DNA of 64,000 bases from Clostridium kluyveri DSM 555 (GCF_000016505.1 NC_009706.1:1-64000), one strand, 5' to 3'. Positions 54,414 to 61,765 are shown, numbered from the stretch's first letter. Notes: a model not told the origin generated them from the letters alone. Numbers and translations are program-made.

Positions 54414-54709
54414 TCATTATTTATTTTACTTTCAAGTTTATCTAATCTTTCATTTATTTTTGATATATCATCTTTCGTTGCAAAATTCATACTATCTAAT
54501 ATGGATGTGAGTTGAGTTTTATTTAGAGGTTTTATTTGTTCTTTTTTAGCTATGGCAGTTTTTTTTAGTTCTTCGGACAACTGTTTTCCTTCATCAACCG
54601 TTATTCTTCCTTTTTGAACCATTTCTTGGATTAGTTTTGATGCTTTTTCATAAGTGTATGCAGCAGAACCAATTCCTGCTAAAAATAATTTTTTTAATTC
54701 ATTGATCAT
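54407..54709 (-). CDS. Phasin-like (PhaF/PhaI type) protein
   Basis: A 100-residue helical protein: MINELKKLFLAGIGSAAYTYEK, then a coiled region ending NERLDKLESKI. It resembles the phasin-family proteins that clostridia encode next to AarF kinases; granule association is not shown. AGGAGG lies upstream of the ATG. First gene of the unit with the kinase. Confidence 0.8.
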   Translation of the reverse strand: MINELKKLFLAGIGSAAYTYEKASKLIQEMVQKGRITVDEGKQLSEELKKTAIAKKEQIKPLNKTQLTSILDSMNFATKDDISKINERLDKLESKINNDN

Positions 54710-54892
54710 GTAAAATCCTCCTTTATAATATTTTTAATTTTAGGGGCAAATATATACATTTTTATAAATGATATATTAAAATAATTAGAATATGAAATAT
54801 CTATTTTAATATTTATTATACAAGAGCAAAAAGAAATTGACAATTATTATAAACTATAATAAAATATTAAGGTAGCAATTGTACATAAATAT

Positions 54893-54969
54893 GCGCTCGT
54901 AGCTCAGTAGGATAGAGCAGCGGTTTCCTAAACCGCGTGCCGGGGGTTCGATTCCTCTCGGGCGCACCA
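54893..54969 (+). tRNA. tRNA-Arg (CCT)
   Basis: 77-nt cloverleaf with encoded CCA. Anticodon loop ttCCTaa. Acceptor GCGCTCG/CGGGCGC. Confidence 0.95.
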
Positions 54970-55120
54970 TAAGTCTTGTAAATGGTGAATTTACAAGATA
55001 TTTATTTTATAAAGGATTATGCTTTTATTTTATATTTTATTTAATGTTAGTAATTTATATGTACATTTATCATAAAAGTAATTTGTATTAATTTTAAATT
55101 ATTAATTTTCAGAGGTATTT

Positions 55121-55558
55121 ATGGATGGTTTTATGTTTGAGGCTATAAAACAAGCTGAAATGGCATTACAATTAGGAGAAGTTCCGGTAGGAGCTGTGGT
55201 AGTAAAAAATAATAATATAATATCAAGAGCTTATAACTTAAAAGAAACATTGAAAGATAGTACAGCTCATGCAGAAATACTTGCTATAAGAAGTGCTTCA
55301 AAAGTGGTTAAAAATTGGAGATTGAAAGATTGCAGCATGTATGTTACATTAGAACCCTGTCCTATGTGTGCAGGAGCTATATTGCAGTGTAGAATAAGTA
55401 GGTTATATATAGGAACATTTGATCCTGTCATGGGTGCCTGTGGTTCCGTAGTTAATATACTGCAAAATAACTTTCTAAATCATTGGATAGATATTCAATG
55501 GCTATATAATAATGAGTGTAGCAATATGTTAAAAAAATTTTTTAAAAATAGAAGATAG
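55121..55558 (+). CDS. tadA: tRNA-specific adenosine deaminase TadA
   Basis: Converts A34 to inosine in tRNA-Arg(ACG). The 145-residue protein has the zinc-binding and catalytic motifs TAHAEI and EPCPMCAGAI. AGAGGT precedes the ATG. Its substrate tRNA-Arg(ACG) is encoded at 34977-35053. It sits between tRNA-Arg(CCT) and tRNA-Ser(CGA). Confidence 0.95.
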   Translation: MDGFMFEAIKQAEMALQLGEVPVGAVVVKNNNIISRAYNLKETLKDSTAHAEILAIRSASKVVKNWRLKDCSMYVTLEPCPMCAGAILQCRISRLYIGTFDPVMGACGSVVNILQNNFLNHWIDIQWLYNNECSNMLKKFFKNRR

Positions 55559-55569
55559 AAGAACTTATC

Positions 55570-55700
55570 AGGGGTATAGCATATTTATTATCTACTTTGA
55601 AGAAGATGGGGGTATCAGCTAATTGCTGCCTTTGGAGTCTGAATCAGGACAGATTTATGAGTTGTTCTATCCAAGTTCTGTCCGAGGTGCTAAAATAAGT
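55570..55700 (+). repeat. Dispersed intergenic repeat, copy C
   Basis: atttattatctactttgaag and aagatgggggtatcagc match copy B (36656-36692), with further weak similarity downstream. Lies between tadA and tRNA-Ser(CGA). The stretch gaatcaggacag...ccaagttctgtccga could form a longer stem. Confidence 0.55.
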
Positions 55701-55709
55701 TTATAATCT

Positions 55710-55803
55710 GGAGAAGTACCCAAGTGGTTGAAGGGTCCGCACTCGAAATGCGGTAGGTCGGGAGTTCCCTGGCGCAAGGGTTCAAATCCCTTCTTCTCCG
55801 CCA
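55710..55803 (+). tRNA. tRNA-Ser (CGA)
   Basis: 94-nt class II tRNA with encoded CCA. Anticodon loop ctCGAaa; long variable arm. Acceptor GGAGAAG/CTTCTCC. Confidence 0.95.
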
Positions 55804-55872
55804 TAGTGTTTATTAAGATGTGTTAAACTCCAAAAATGGCTTAAATTAAGGCTTTAAGGAATTTTAGTTTAG
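55796..55872 (+). repeat. att-like repeat after tRNA-Ser(CGA)
   Basis: Second copy of the sequence at 22624-22702: it continues from the tRNA 3' end through tattaagatg, gttaaac, ccaaaaatggcttaaa and aaggc. The element's integrase remnant follows at 55920. Confidence 0.7.
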
Positions 55873-55919
55873 ATAAGAATTATTAAAATGTAGTACAATT
55901 GTAGTAAAAATAATCATAG

Positions 55920-55946
55920 TTAATCCAAAAAGTTGTCTAGTAAAGC
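55920..55946 (-). pseudogene. Integrase C-terminal stub, nine codons
   Basis: The minus strand reads ALLDNFLD and a stop, the same ending as the integrase remnant at 22722-22916 (ANLLDNFLD). Similarity stops abruptly at a long near-palindrome. Together with the att-like repeat it marks a second scar of a related element. Confidence 0.6.
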
Positions 55947-55995
55947 AGGAGGCTACTGAAAAACCTAGGTGTTTCAGTGCCTCCCGCTTTACTAG
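55937..55995. repeat. 59-nt near-perfect palindrome at the scar edge
   Basis: ctagtaaagc, aggaggc and actgaaa on the left are mirrored by tttcagt, gcctccc and gctttactag on the right, with a bulged base and a loop of about 11 nt. It overlaps the integrase stub. Followed by gggctcttttc, so it may act as a terminator, or be the folded end of a mobile element. Confidence 0.7.
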
Positions 55996-56095
55996 GGCTC
56001 TTTTCTTGTGTATAAAAATAAGGAGATAGGCAGGTGGGGATGAAGTTTAATATGTCTCAAAGAGCTGTCACGAAAAGGAGGTATAGGTTGATTAA

Positions 56096-56142
56096 AAATA
56101 TACTGTTTTATCTAATTGTTACGAAAAGCAGTATATTTTTGT
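56096..56142. terminator. Terminator of the membrane-protein/XRE pair
   Basis: aaaatatactgtttt and aaaagcagtatattttt are inverted repeats; the minus strand gene ends at 56146. Confidence 0.7.
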
Positions 56143-56145
56143 TGA

Positions 56146-56565
56146 CTAATATTTTTTACTATAATAGGATAAGAAAATTATAGTTATAATAATCTGTGCA
56201 ATTAGAATGGTGGCAATAGTTATAGAAGCTTCTTTTAACCTTAAAAATCCTAGTATGATAGTTGTTATTGATTCAAGAAAAATTATTATGGTATAGGCAG
56301 ATGAGTGAGATTTCATTCTTATTAATTGAGTGCGTTCTTCATTTTTAGCGATTTCGATTCGTTCTGCTTTTTTGGGGTTGTTTATTAGTCTAATGCTAGA
56401 AATAGTACCTAGTATTCCAGTGGCTGTACACGCTCCAGCTATGCCATAAATAAGTCCATTGCTGTAGTCATAGGCAAAATTATGAAATAGAGCAACTGTA
56501 AATGCAACAATATCAATAACGGTATATACAATAAAAAATACAAACTGTTTTTTAGCATAATTCAT
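56146..56565 (-). CDS. Four-helix membrane protein of unknown function
   Basis: A 139-residue protein with four hydrophobic helices (about 10-28, 35-58, 88-108, 114-134) and a charged cytoplasmic stretch KKAERIEIAKNEERTQLIR between helices 2 and 3. Resembles DUF2178-type proteins that are encoded behind a small XRE regulator. Starts 4 nt after the regulator gene's stop, on the minus strand. Confidence 0.75.
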   Translation of the reverse strand: MNYAKKQFVFFIVYTVIDIVAFTVALFHNFAYDYSNGLIYGIAGACTATGILGTISSIRLINNPKKAERIEIAKNEERTQLIRMKSHSSAYTIIIFLESITTIILGFLRLKEASITIATILIAQIIITIIFLSYYSKKY

Positions 56566-56568
56566 GGG

Positions 56569-56766
56569 TTATTCCTCCTCAAAAATAAATACTTCTTCAA
56601 TTGATAATCCGAATATTTTGGCTATTTTATAGGCAAGAAAAATTGATGGATTATATTTCCCACTTTCGAGGGAAATTATTGTCTGTCTGGTAACTTTACA
56701 GAGTTCAGAAAGTTCTTCTTGTGTCATACGTTTTTTCTTGCGTAAATCTTTAATATAATTTTTCAT
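56569..56766 (-). CDS. Small XRE-family regulator
   Basis: A 65-residue Cro/CI-type protein consisting of one helix-turn-helix (RMTQEELSELCKVTRQTII, SLESGKYNPS) and the typical tail IFGLSIEEVFIFEEE. GGAG precedes the ATG. It is the first gene of a two-gene unit with the membrane protein, and the promoter carries two identical palindromic repeats that suggest autoregulation. Confidence 0.92.
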   Translation of the reverse strand: MKNYIKDLRKKKRMTQEELSELCKVTRQTIISLESGKYNPSIFLAYKIAKIFGLSIEEVFIFEEE

Positions 56767-56782
56767 AATTCACTCCTTATAA

Positions 56783-56837
56783 AAAGTATAGTAAACTTTA
56801 CAATTTAAAGTATAGTAAACTTTACTTTAAATGTCAA
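56783..56837 (-). promoter_or_regulatory. Promoter and tandem operators of the XRE gene
   Basis: On the minus strand TTGACA (56832-56837) and TATACT (56809-56814) are 17 bp apart. The 19-bp sequence aaagtatagtaaactttac occurs twice (56783-56801, 56807-56825), 24 bp apart, each a near-palindrome (AAAGT...ACTTT), overlapping the -10 and the start site. Confidence 0.82.
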
Positions 56838-56922
56838 GTCAATTTTACATTAAAATATACCTCTGGTTCCAGGGTTAAATGGAGTCTTGCTTTTACTTAA
56901 AAGAAATAGTACTATATATTAG

Positions 56923-57165
56923 GATAATATTAAAGAGGATGTATGGGGGAAGCCCAAAAGTAAAGGCGTAGCAGAATCAACAATTGAGCTTTTCGAGTGT
57001 GGTTATGATGCCGGCGTAAAGTCTATTGCTCCGATGGTCACGATAACGGAAGATGGAGTTTTGGAGATTAGTTCTAAGAACAAAGAATTGATTTTTAATT
57101 TTAATAACGTTATCAAATATAGAATTGTTCTTTTTAAATTATACAGGTTTGGCTATAGCTTTTAA
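56923..57165 (+). pseudogene. Open reading fragment of unknown origin
   Basis: Frame reads EDVWGKPKSKGVAESTIELF, then YDAGVKSIAPMVTITEDG and further protein-like residues to a stop at 57163-57165, with no proper start. I do not recognise the family. G+C is higher than its surroundings, so it may be the tail of an imported gene. Confidence 0.4.
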
Positions 57166-57290
57166 ATATAGCTACCAATGTGGGAAACCACAAATAAAAA
57201 TTATACTACATATTGTGAAAGGCATTTGATTAAGTTCAAATGCCTTTTGATATGTGTAAATATTTATTTAACCTGTACAAAATAATATCG

Positions 57291-57481
57291 TAACAATTGA
57301 TGTATATAATACATAATAAGACATACATACCATCCTCTGGGCATTGAGGATACATAAGGCTGTGTCCATGGTTGCAGGGCACATTAAATATAGATGCAAC
57401 CACTATAAGTTATGTTTTTACTGCATCTTTAAAATAAAAGAACATTGAAAATAGGCACTGTTAATGCAGTGTCTACTTTTA
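57291..57481 (+). ncRNA. Putative small RNA unit 1 with pseudoknot
   Basis: Promoter-like TAACAATTGATGTATATAAT (57291-57310), then about 165 nt with no reading frame, then terminator taggcactg/cagtgtcta and cttttat (57452-57481). Inside, GTGTCC (57362-57367) pairs with GGGCAC (57377-57382), and the loop GGTTGCA (57370-57376) pairs with TGCAACC (57395-57401), an H-type pseudoknot. A further hairpin atcctc/gaggat lies upstream of it. Confidence 0.6.
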
Positions 57482-57520
57482 TATTATTTACAAATAGTTA
57501 TTACATAGGACATTGGATTG

Positions 57521-57728
57521 TAACAAATGCTGTGTATAATAAGTATTGTGAATGGCTTATGAATTAGTTTCCCACCATATACATATTTACGTCAGTGTCC
57601 TATAGTTGCAGGGCACGTTAAACTCAAATGCAACTGACAGAAGTTTATATGTTAAATTGATCTCCTTTTAGATAATGATTAACAATATTATCAAAAGTAA
57701 GTACCCGTCACCTGGGTGCTTGTTTTTA
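57521..57728 (+). ncRNA. Putative small RNA unit 2 with pseudoknot
   Basis: Promoter-like TAACAAATGCTGTGTATAAT (57521-57540) and terminator aagtaccc/gggtgctt plus tgttttt (57699-57728). GTGTCC (57595-57600) pairs with GGGCAC (57611-57616); AGTTGCA (57604-57610) pairs with TGCAACT (57629-57635). The outermost pseudoknot pair is A-T here and G-C in unit 1. Sequence after the knot (aagtttatatgtt) also resembles unit 1. Confidence 0.6.
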
Positions 57729-57757
57729 TATCTTTTAACATATGTGTAATGATATCA

Positions 57758-57925
57758 TAACAATTGGTGAATATAATATATTTAAAGGTAATCCATAATG
57801 ATACCAAAAGCAATACCCGTAATTAAGCATAGGTAATTATTGATTATATATAATTATACTCATCAACTAAAAACTCTTAATATCACACAAAGTACCAATA
57901 TTATTTTGGTACTTATTTTTTTATT
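57758..57925 (+). ncRNA. Putative small RNA unit 3
   Basis: The same promoter-like element TAACAATTGGTGAATATAAT (57758-57777), about 140 nt of non-coding sequence and a perfect terminator aagtaccaa / ttggtactt plus a T-run (57890-57925). The body lacks the pseudoknot of units 1 and 2. It could alternatively be a leader for the terminase-like gene at 57973, but the terminator lies between. Confidence 0.45.
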
Positions 57926-57972
57926 TCAAAAAATTAATGGTCCATGGATTAATAGGAACTGAGGTGGCATTG

Positions 57973-58518
57973 ATGGGAAAATTAACGTCAAAACAAAAAA
58001 TATTTGTTAATGAATACTTAGTGGACCTTAATGCCACTAGAGTCTATAAGATAGTTTATCCTAGGCGTAAAAAAGATGAAACAGCAGCACAGGCAGGAAG
58101 TAGATTGTTGAGAAACGTCAGGGTTAAAGATTATATAGATAATACAATCCAGGGATATACTGCAGCACTTGGTAAGTATGCTGTAAATGCTATTGATACT
58201 ATTCTAGGTGTTAAAAATGAAAAACCGGCTAGTTTTTTACAACAAATTCCGGGATTAAAAGAATTCTTGGTTAATCCATATTCACAACAAAGAACCATTG
58301 AGGATTTTTATTCACTTAAAAGTGATATATATTCAAAATACCAGGAAGCAGTTAAAAAGTTTAAAGCAGAAAATCCTGATATAGAATATAATGACTGGCT
58401 CAGAGCTTTAAAGAACAATATTACACCTATTAAAAATCCTAAGGAAGAAGTAATAAGTTTACCTGATGAACTTTCAAAATTGCACAAACAGCAATATCAA
58501 TATAATTTTGAAGAGTAG
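57973..58518 (+). CDS. Phage small-terminase-like protein
   Basis: The first 70 residues (KLTSKQKIFVNEYLVDLNAT, AAQAGSRLLRNVRVKDYI) match the N-terminal helix-turn-helix of phage terminase small subunits. The rest diverges and no large-terminase gene follows, so packaging function is unlikely on its own. ATG at 57973 has GAGGTGG five bases upstream. 181 residues. Part of a remnant phage segment. Confidence 0.75.
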   Translation: MGKLTSKQKIFVNEYLVDLNATRVYKIVYPRRKKDETAAQAGSRLLRNVRVKDYIDNTIQGYTAALGKYAVNAIDTILGVKNEKPASFLQQIPGLKEFLVNPYSQQRTIEDFYSLKSDIYSKYQEAVKKFKAENPDIEYNDWLRALKNNITPIKNPKEEVISLPDELSKLHKQQYQYNFEE

Positions 58519-58617
58519 TCTTTTTATTTTGCCTGAAATATAAAATATGGTAATATTAAAGTATTATTAATAGTAGTAAAACACGATATTGGTAACTAAA
58601 TGAGAGGAGTATAAAGA

Positions 58618-58960
58618 ATGTCAGGCGAATCTAATGGACACAGTAAAAGTTTCATTGTTCTAATAATATTAATTGCAATGTATTTTATCCAAATGGGAGT
58701 AGTTAATTATAAAAAGCATCAGGTATACAATAATGTAAGAGCTTATTTGATAGACACAGAGGGACATAAAAGCCAGAATATTAAAGAAATTAAAGTAACG
58801 CATACTTATTTAGGTATTATTTTAGGACCTTCTAGCTATCCTAGTTTTTACTGATGAACCAAACGCCTTATATCAGTATGCTGGTTATGATAAGATATAT
58901 CAAATAGGGGTAGCTGGGAAGCCGAATGAAGGTAAAGATTTCAAATATTTTGAAAGATAA
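58618..58960 (+). pseudogene. DUF3139-like gene with a frameshift
   Basis: The first frame gives a short N-terminus with one membrane helix and NNVRAYLIDTEGHKSQNI, then stops at 58855. A second frame continues as LVFTDEPNALYQYAGYDK through to KYFER at 58960. The two halves together match the DUF3139 layout (membrane helix plus small extracellular domain). One base is missing near 58835-58850. AGAGGAG ribosome site precedes the ATG. Confidence 0.72.
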
Positions 58961-59147
58961 TAAGTCTAGATAATATAATGGAAACTTTAGCGTGATAGAT
59001 ATTTATTGCGATGCTAAGAACATTTATTTTTGGGCATAATCTATCTATATGATAACTCATAGAAAAGAAACAGTCTATATTTTTTAAAAATTTATCCATA
59101 CAATTATTATTGTTGCAACAAATAAATAATTGGATTGGAGAAAGAAT

Positions 59148-59711
59148 ATGATAAAGAAGAAAATAGCAAATATCCCTTTTGGACCATTTATTACAATTTT
59201 AGCAGGGGCGATGGTTAATGGAAAACCAAACTATGCCACACTAGGTGCATATGGGGTTGTAAGTCAGAAACCTGTACTCTATATTTCATTGAAAAATTCC
59301 CACTATACGACTTCAGGCGTAGTGAAAAATGGATTCTTTAGTGTAAACATACCATCCTCTGAATCTATTGATAAGACTGATTTTTGTGGGTGTGTCTCTG
59401 GTAATAAAGAAGATAAATCGAATGTTTTTGATTCATTTTATGATGATACAGGAAATGCGCCAATGATAAAAGAATGTCCTGTAAATTACCTTTGTAAGGT
59501 AATACAGACAATTCCTATATTTGATTTTACGATGTTTATTGGAGAAATTGTTGCAGTATATGCGAATGAAGACTGCTTGGAAAACGGAAGACCAAGTGCT
59601 CTGAAAGTTAAACCAACGGTAATGATGGGTTCAGGGTACTTTGATCTAAAGGATAGAGTTGGTTCAATATTTAAAACATATCGTACCATAAGTACTGATG
59701 ATCCTAAATAA
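59148..59711 (+). CDS. Flavin reductase-like (FMN-binding) protein
   Basis: A 187-residue protein of the flavin reductase-like/split-barrel FMN-binding family: GPFITILAGAMVNGKPNYAT, LGAYGVVSQKPVLYISL and GFFSVNIPS are the typical strands. Such proteins reduce or bind FMN, some acting on small substrates. ATG at 59148 has GGAG seven bases upstream, better than the TTG at 59130. A terminator follows. Confidence 0.85.
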   Translation: MIKKKIANIPFGPFITILAGAMVNGKPNYATLGAYGVVSQKPVLYISLKNSHYTTSGVVKNGFFSVNIPSSESIDKTDFCGCVSGNKEDKSNVFDSFYDDTGNAPMIKECPVNYLCKVIQTIPIFDFTMFIGEIVAVYANEDCLENGRPSALKVKPTVMMGSGYFDLKDRVGSIFKTYRTISTDDPK

Positions 59712-59784
59712 TAGGTATTAATATAAGGATGATACAGAATTTTATTATTACACAATATTTCCCATAATGAGACACAACACATTC

Positions 59785-59816
59785 AGAGTCTTGGAGAAAT
59801 CTAAGACTCTTTTTAC
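59785..59816 (+). terminator. Terminator after the flavin reductase-like gene
   Basis: agagtcttgga (59785-59795) pairs with tctaagactct (59800-59810, one mismatch), followed by tttttac. Confidence 0.8.
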
Positions 59817-60059
59817 TTTGCTCCACTTTTTAAAGAAGGGTATCTATCTAATGGCAAAGGAAGCATTAATGGTGTCAAAGGAGAAAATGTAAAGATATAT
59901 AGAATTGAATATGATGTGAAATATAAAAAGGGAGCAATTGTGGCCGAAGAAAGTGGAACGCACCAAAAATGGTGTACACTTATTAGAAAAGACAAAAAAT
60001 CACCTTGGTTAGATGGAGTGTTAAGACCGGAGACTTGGAATATATTTTTGAATAATTAG
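59817..60059 (+). pseudogene. C-terminal fragment resembling DUF4829
   Basis: An 80-codon frame without a start reads YRIEYDVKYKKGAIVAEESG and TLIRKDKKSPWLDGVLRPET, ending LNN. This resembles the end of small secreted DUF4829 proteins. The preceding terminator occupies where the rest of the gene should be, so it is truncated. Confidence 0.5.
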
Positions 60060-60073
60060 GGGAGATGTTTTAT

Positions 60074-60253
60074 GTGTCGCAAAAGTTAAGCAATCTTATA
60101 GAAGTGAAGAAAATGATTGCTATATCTTTAATCGCTACATTTATTGTGTTAGCTGTACGTAGGATAATTTCAGGGGAAAGTTTTCAGAACATATTTTTGA
60201 TAATTATAGGCTTTTATTGTGGACAAAGTACTGCTAGGAATACAAATAAATAA
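60074..60253 (+). CDS. Small two-helix membrane protein of phage type
   Basis: About 59 residues with two hydrophobic helices (MIAISLIATFIVLAV, NIFLIIIGFYCGQSTAR). The start SQKLSNLIEVKK and the FY.GQS tail recall a small protein common in clostridial prophages. GTG at 60074 has GGGGAG nine bases upstream; the ATG at 60065 overlaps the ribosome site. Confidence 0.68.
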   Translation: MSQKLSNLIEVKKMIAISLIATFIVLAVRRIISGESFQNIFLIIIGFYCGQSTARNTNK

Positions 60254-60257
60254 TTAT

Positions 60258-60284
60258 TGCCCTGGGAAACCAGGGTTTTATTTT
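60258..60284 (+). terminator. Terminator
   Basis: ccctgg-gaaa-ccaggg stem followed by tttatttttttatg, directly after the small phage-type gene. Confidence 0.85.
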
Positions 60285-60370
60285 TTTATGTAAAATTGGA
60301 ATATTGAGCAGGAATATACATATTATTGTAGAAGTACTTATATGTAATAATTGAAAGGAGAGAGAAATAA

Positions 60371-60553
60371 ATGAAAATCATAGGAATAATTCTTATTATT
60401 GTAGGAGTTGCTGGAATAATAGTGGGTTGTGTTGTGCGCGGTAACATAGGAATAGCTGCTATAATAGGAGCTTTAGCAAGCTTAATATCAGGAATAGGAT
60501 TTATTTTGGCAGACAAAAAGATTGAATTATTATCGAATAATAAGAGTTCTTAA
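60371..60553 (+). CDS. Small glycine/isoleucine-rich membrane protein
   Basis: A 60-residue protein almost wholly made of two membrane helices (GIILIIVGVAGIIVGCVV, IGALASLISGIGFILA) with a short charged tail KKIELLSNNKSS. Ribosome site GAAAGGAG. No family recognised. Own terminator downstream, so a single-gene transcript. Confidence 0.65.
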   Translation: MKIIGIILIIVGVAGIIVGCVVRGNIGIAAIIGALASLISGIGFILADKKIELLSNNKSS

Positions 60554-60942
60554 TTTATTCTATACTGGTAGAAAGAGATCAAATATATAATTACTCCTAA
60601 AAGAGATAAAAGCTCTGGTGTATACCAGGGCTTTTATTGAGGTAATACATAATGAGTAAAATATAAAAATATTCTTATGGTATTAACCATTATATCCAAT
60701 TCACTACATTTAAAACAAAAGAGAGCTTTATGTTCAAAACCTATTTACATATATTGTAAAATAGTATATCATATACTTATGAGGTCAACATTCCTGAGTT
60801 TATTATTATTTACAACCAATATATTCTCCAAGCCTACCAGAAAAATCTCTGGTAGGCTTTACTTTTATGCCTAAATATGGACGAACTGTTACTATATTGT
60901 TACAATTAAATAAAATGTACATAAATGGGGGAGGGAATTATA
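60541..60942. other. Gap with two strong terminators and a possible orphan transcript
   Basis: aaaagctctggt/accagggctttt (60609-60636) ends the small membrane gene. A second hairpin aagcctaccaga/tctggtaggctt with a T-rich tail (60831-60862) follows about 200 nt later with no gene before it except a poor 65-codon frame without ribosome site. A small RNA or degraded gene may lie at 60640-60860. Confidence 0.45.
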
Positions 60943-61209
60943 GTGGAAAATAAAAATTTAGTAAAATGTAAAGCTTGTGATGCAGATATTGCAAAGAGTG
61001 CTAAAAAGTGTCCGCATTGTGGAGAAGACCAGAGAAATTTTTTTATGCGATATAAGGTATTATCTATAATAATTATTTTAATAGTATTGGCTGGTATTGG
61101 TTCTGCATTGAATAATGAGAATGATAAAATCACTACTACAAATTTTACAAGACAGGATACTGCCAACACAAAAACTTCTACTTCAACTTTAAGCGGCAAA
61201 GATTTCTGA
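60943..61209 (+). CDS. Zinc-ribbon membrane protein
   Basis: An 88-residue protein: N-terminal zinc ribbon with CKACDADIAKSAKKCPHCGE, one membrane helix (LSIIIILIVLAGIGSAL) and a polar Thr/Ser-rich tail. GTG at 60943 follows GGGGGAGGG with six bases. Function unknown; such proteins are often in accessory or prophage regions. Confidence 0.78.
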   Translation: MENKNLVKCKACDADIAKSAKKCPHCGEDQRNFFMRYKVLSIIIILIVLAGIGSALNNENDKITTTNFTRQDTANTKTSTSTLSGKDF

Positions 61210-61364
61210 ATGATCCCAGCTTTTTTTTCTTGAACTGGTATTCTAAATAGCCATAGGTGCTGATGGTCGTCCGAATTGTTGGAATTATTGTCTATTCTTA
61301 ATATCTAGTTTTCTATAAAATGTGCCTCCTTTCTGAAATGTGGGATCTACCATACAGTTTCTCA

Positions 61365-61712
61365 TTACTTGATAAAGGTCAGCAGCATCTTAAACCGTTC
61401 TCTTGCTGACAAGGCATGTGGAACATTGGCTGGCATGACCACAGATTCTCCTTTTTTAACGGTGAGGGTTTTCTCACCGATAGTGATTTCTGCAGCGCCA
61501 TCCAAGATTTGTAACAGAGCGTCCCCTGGAGCGCTGTGAGCATTAATCGCTTCCCCTTGGGCCCCTTGGTCTATAGCAAGCAATATAATGTTGATGTTGG
61601 ACAATTGAGCAATCGGTAGGCTAACCAACTTTCCCCTTTGATACTCCACCAAACTTTCCAGGTTCACGCTCTCCTCATTGGGAATATTCATGATAAACTG
61701 GTTTTTCTCCAA
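61365..61712 (-). CDS. Small cupin-domain protein
   Basis: A 115-residue single cupin: AHSAPGDALLQILDGAAEI and the second motif PANVPHALSARERF. The usual first-motif HxH is reduced to AHSAPGD, with a histidine and aspartate, so metal binding is uncertain. Common small sensor or dioxygenase-like fold. Base composition is richer than the genome average, linking it to the next two genes. Confidence 0.85.
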   Translation of the reverse strand: MEKNQFIMNIPNEESVNLESLVEYQRGKLVSLPIAQLSNINIILLAIDQGAQGEAINAHSAPGDALLQILDGAAEITIGEKTLTVKKGESVVMPANVPHALSARERFKMLLTFIK

Positions 61713-61765
61713 ATTAGCTCAGTCCTTTCTTGTGTTTTAAAATATTAAGCCCCCCATGCCAGTTT

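Noticed and set aside
22541..55872. One 33-kb genomic island bounded by the two tRNA-Ser att-like repeats
   Set aside because: The interval contains core-type genes (leuA, psd, tadA, citrate synthase, tRNAs) and the two tRNA genes have different anticodons; two separate integrations by related elements is simpler.
57291..57728. ToxIN-type antitoxin RNA repeats
   Set aside because: Repeat spacing is about 230 nt with separate terminators, not short back-to-back repeats, and no ToxN-like gene follows.
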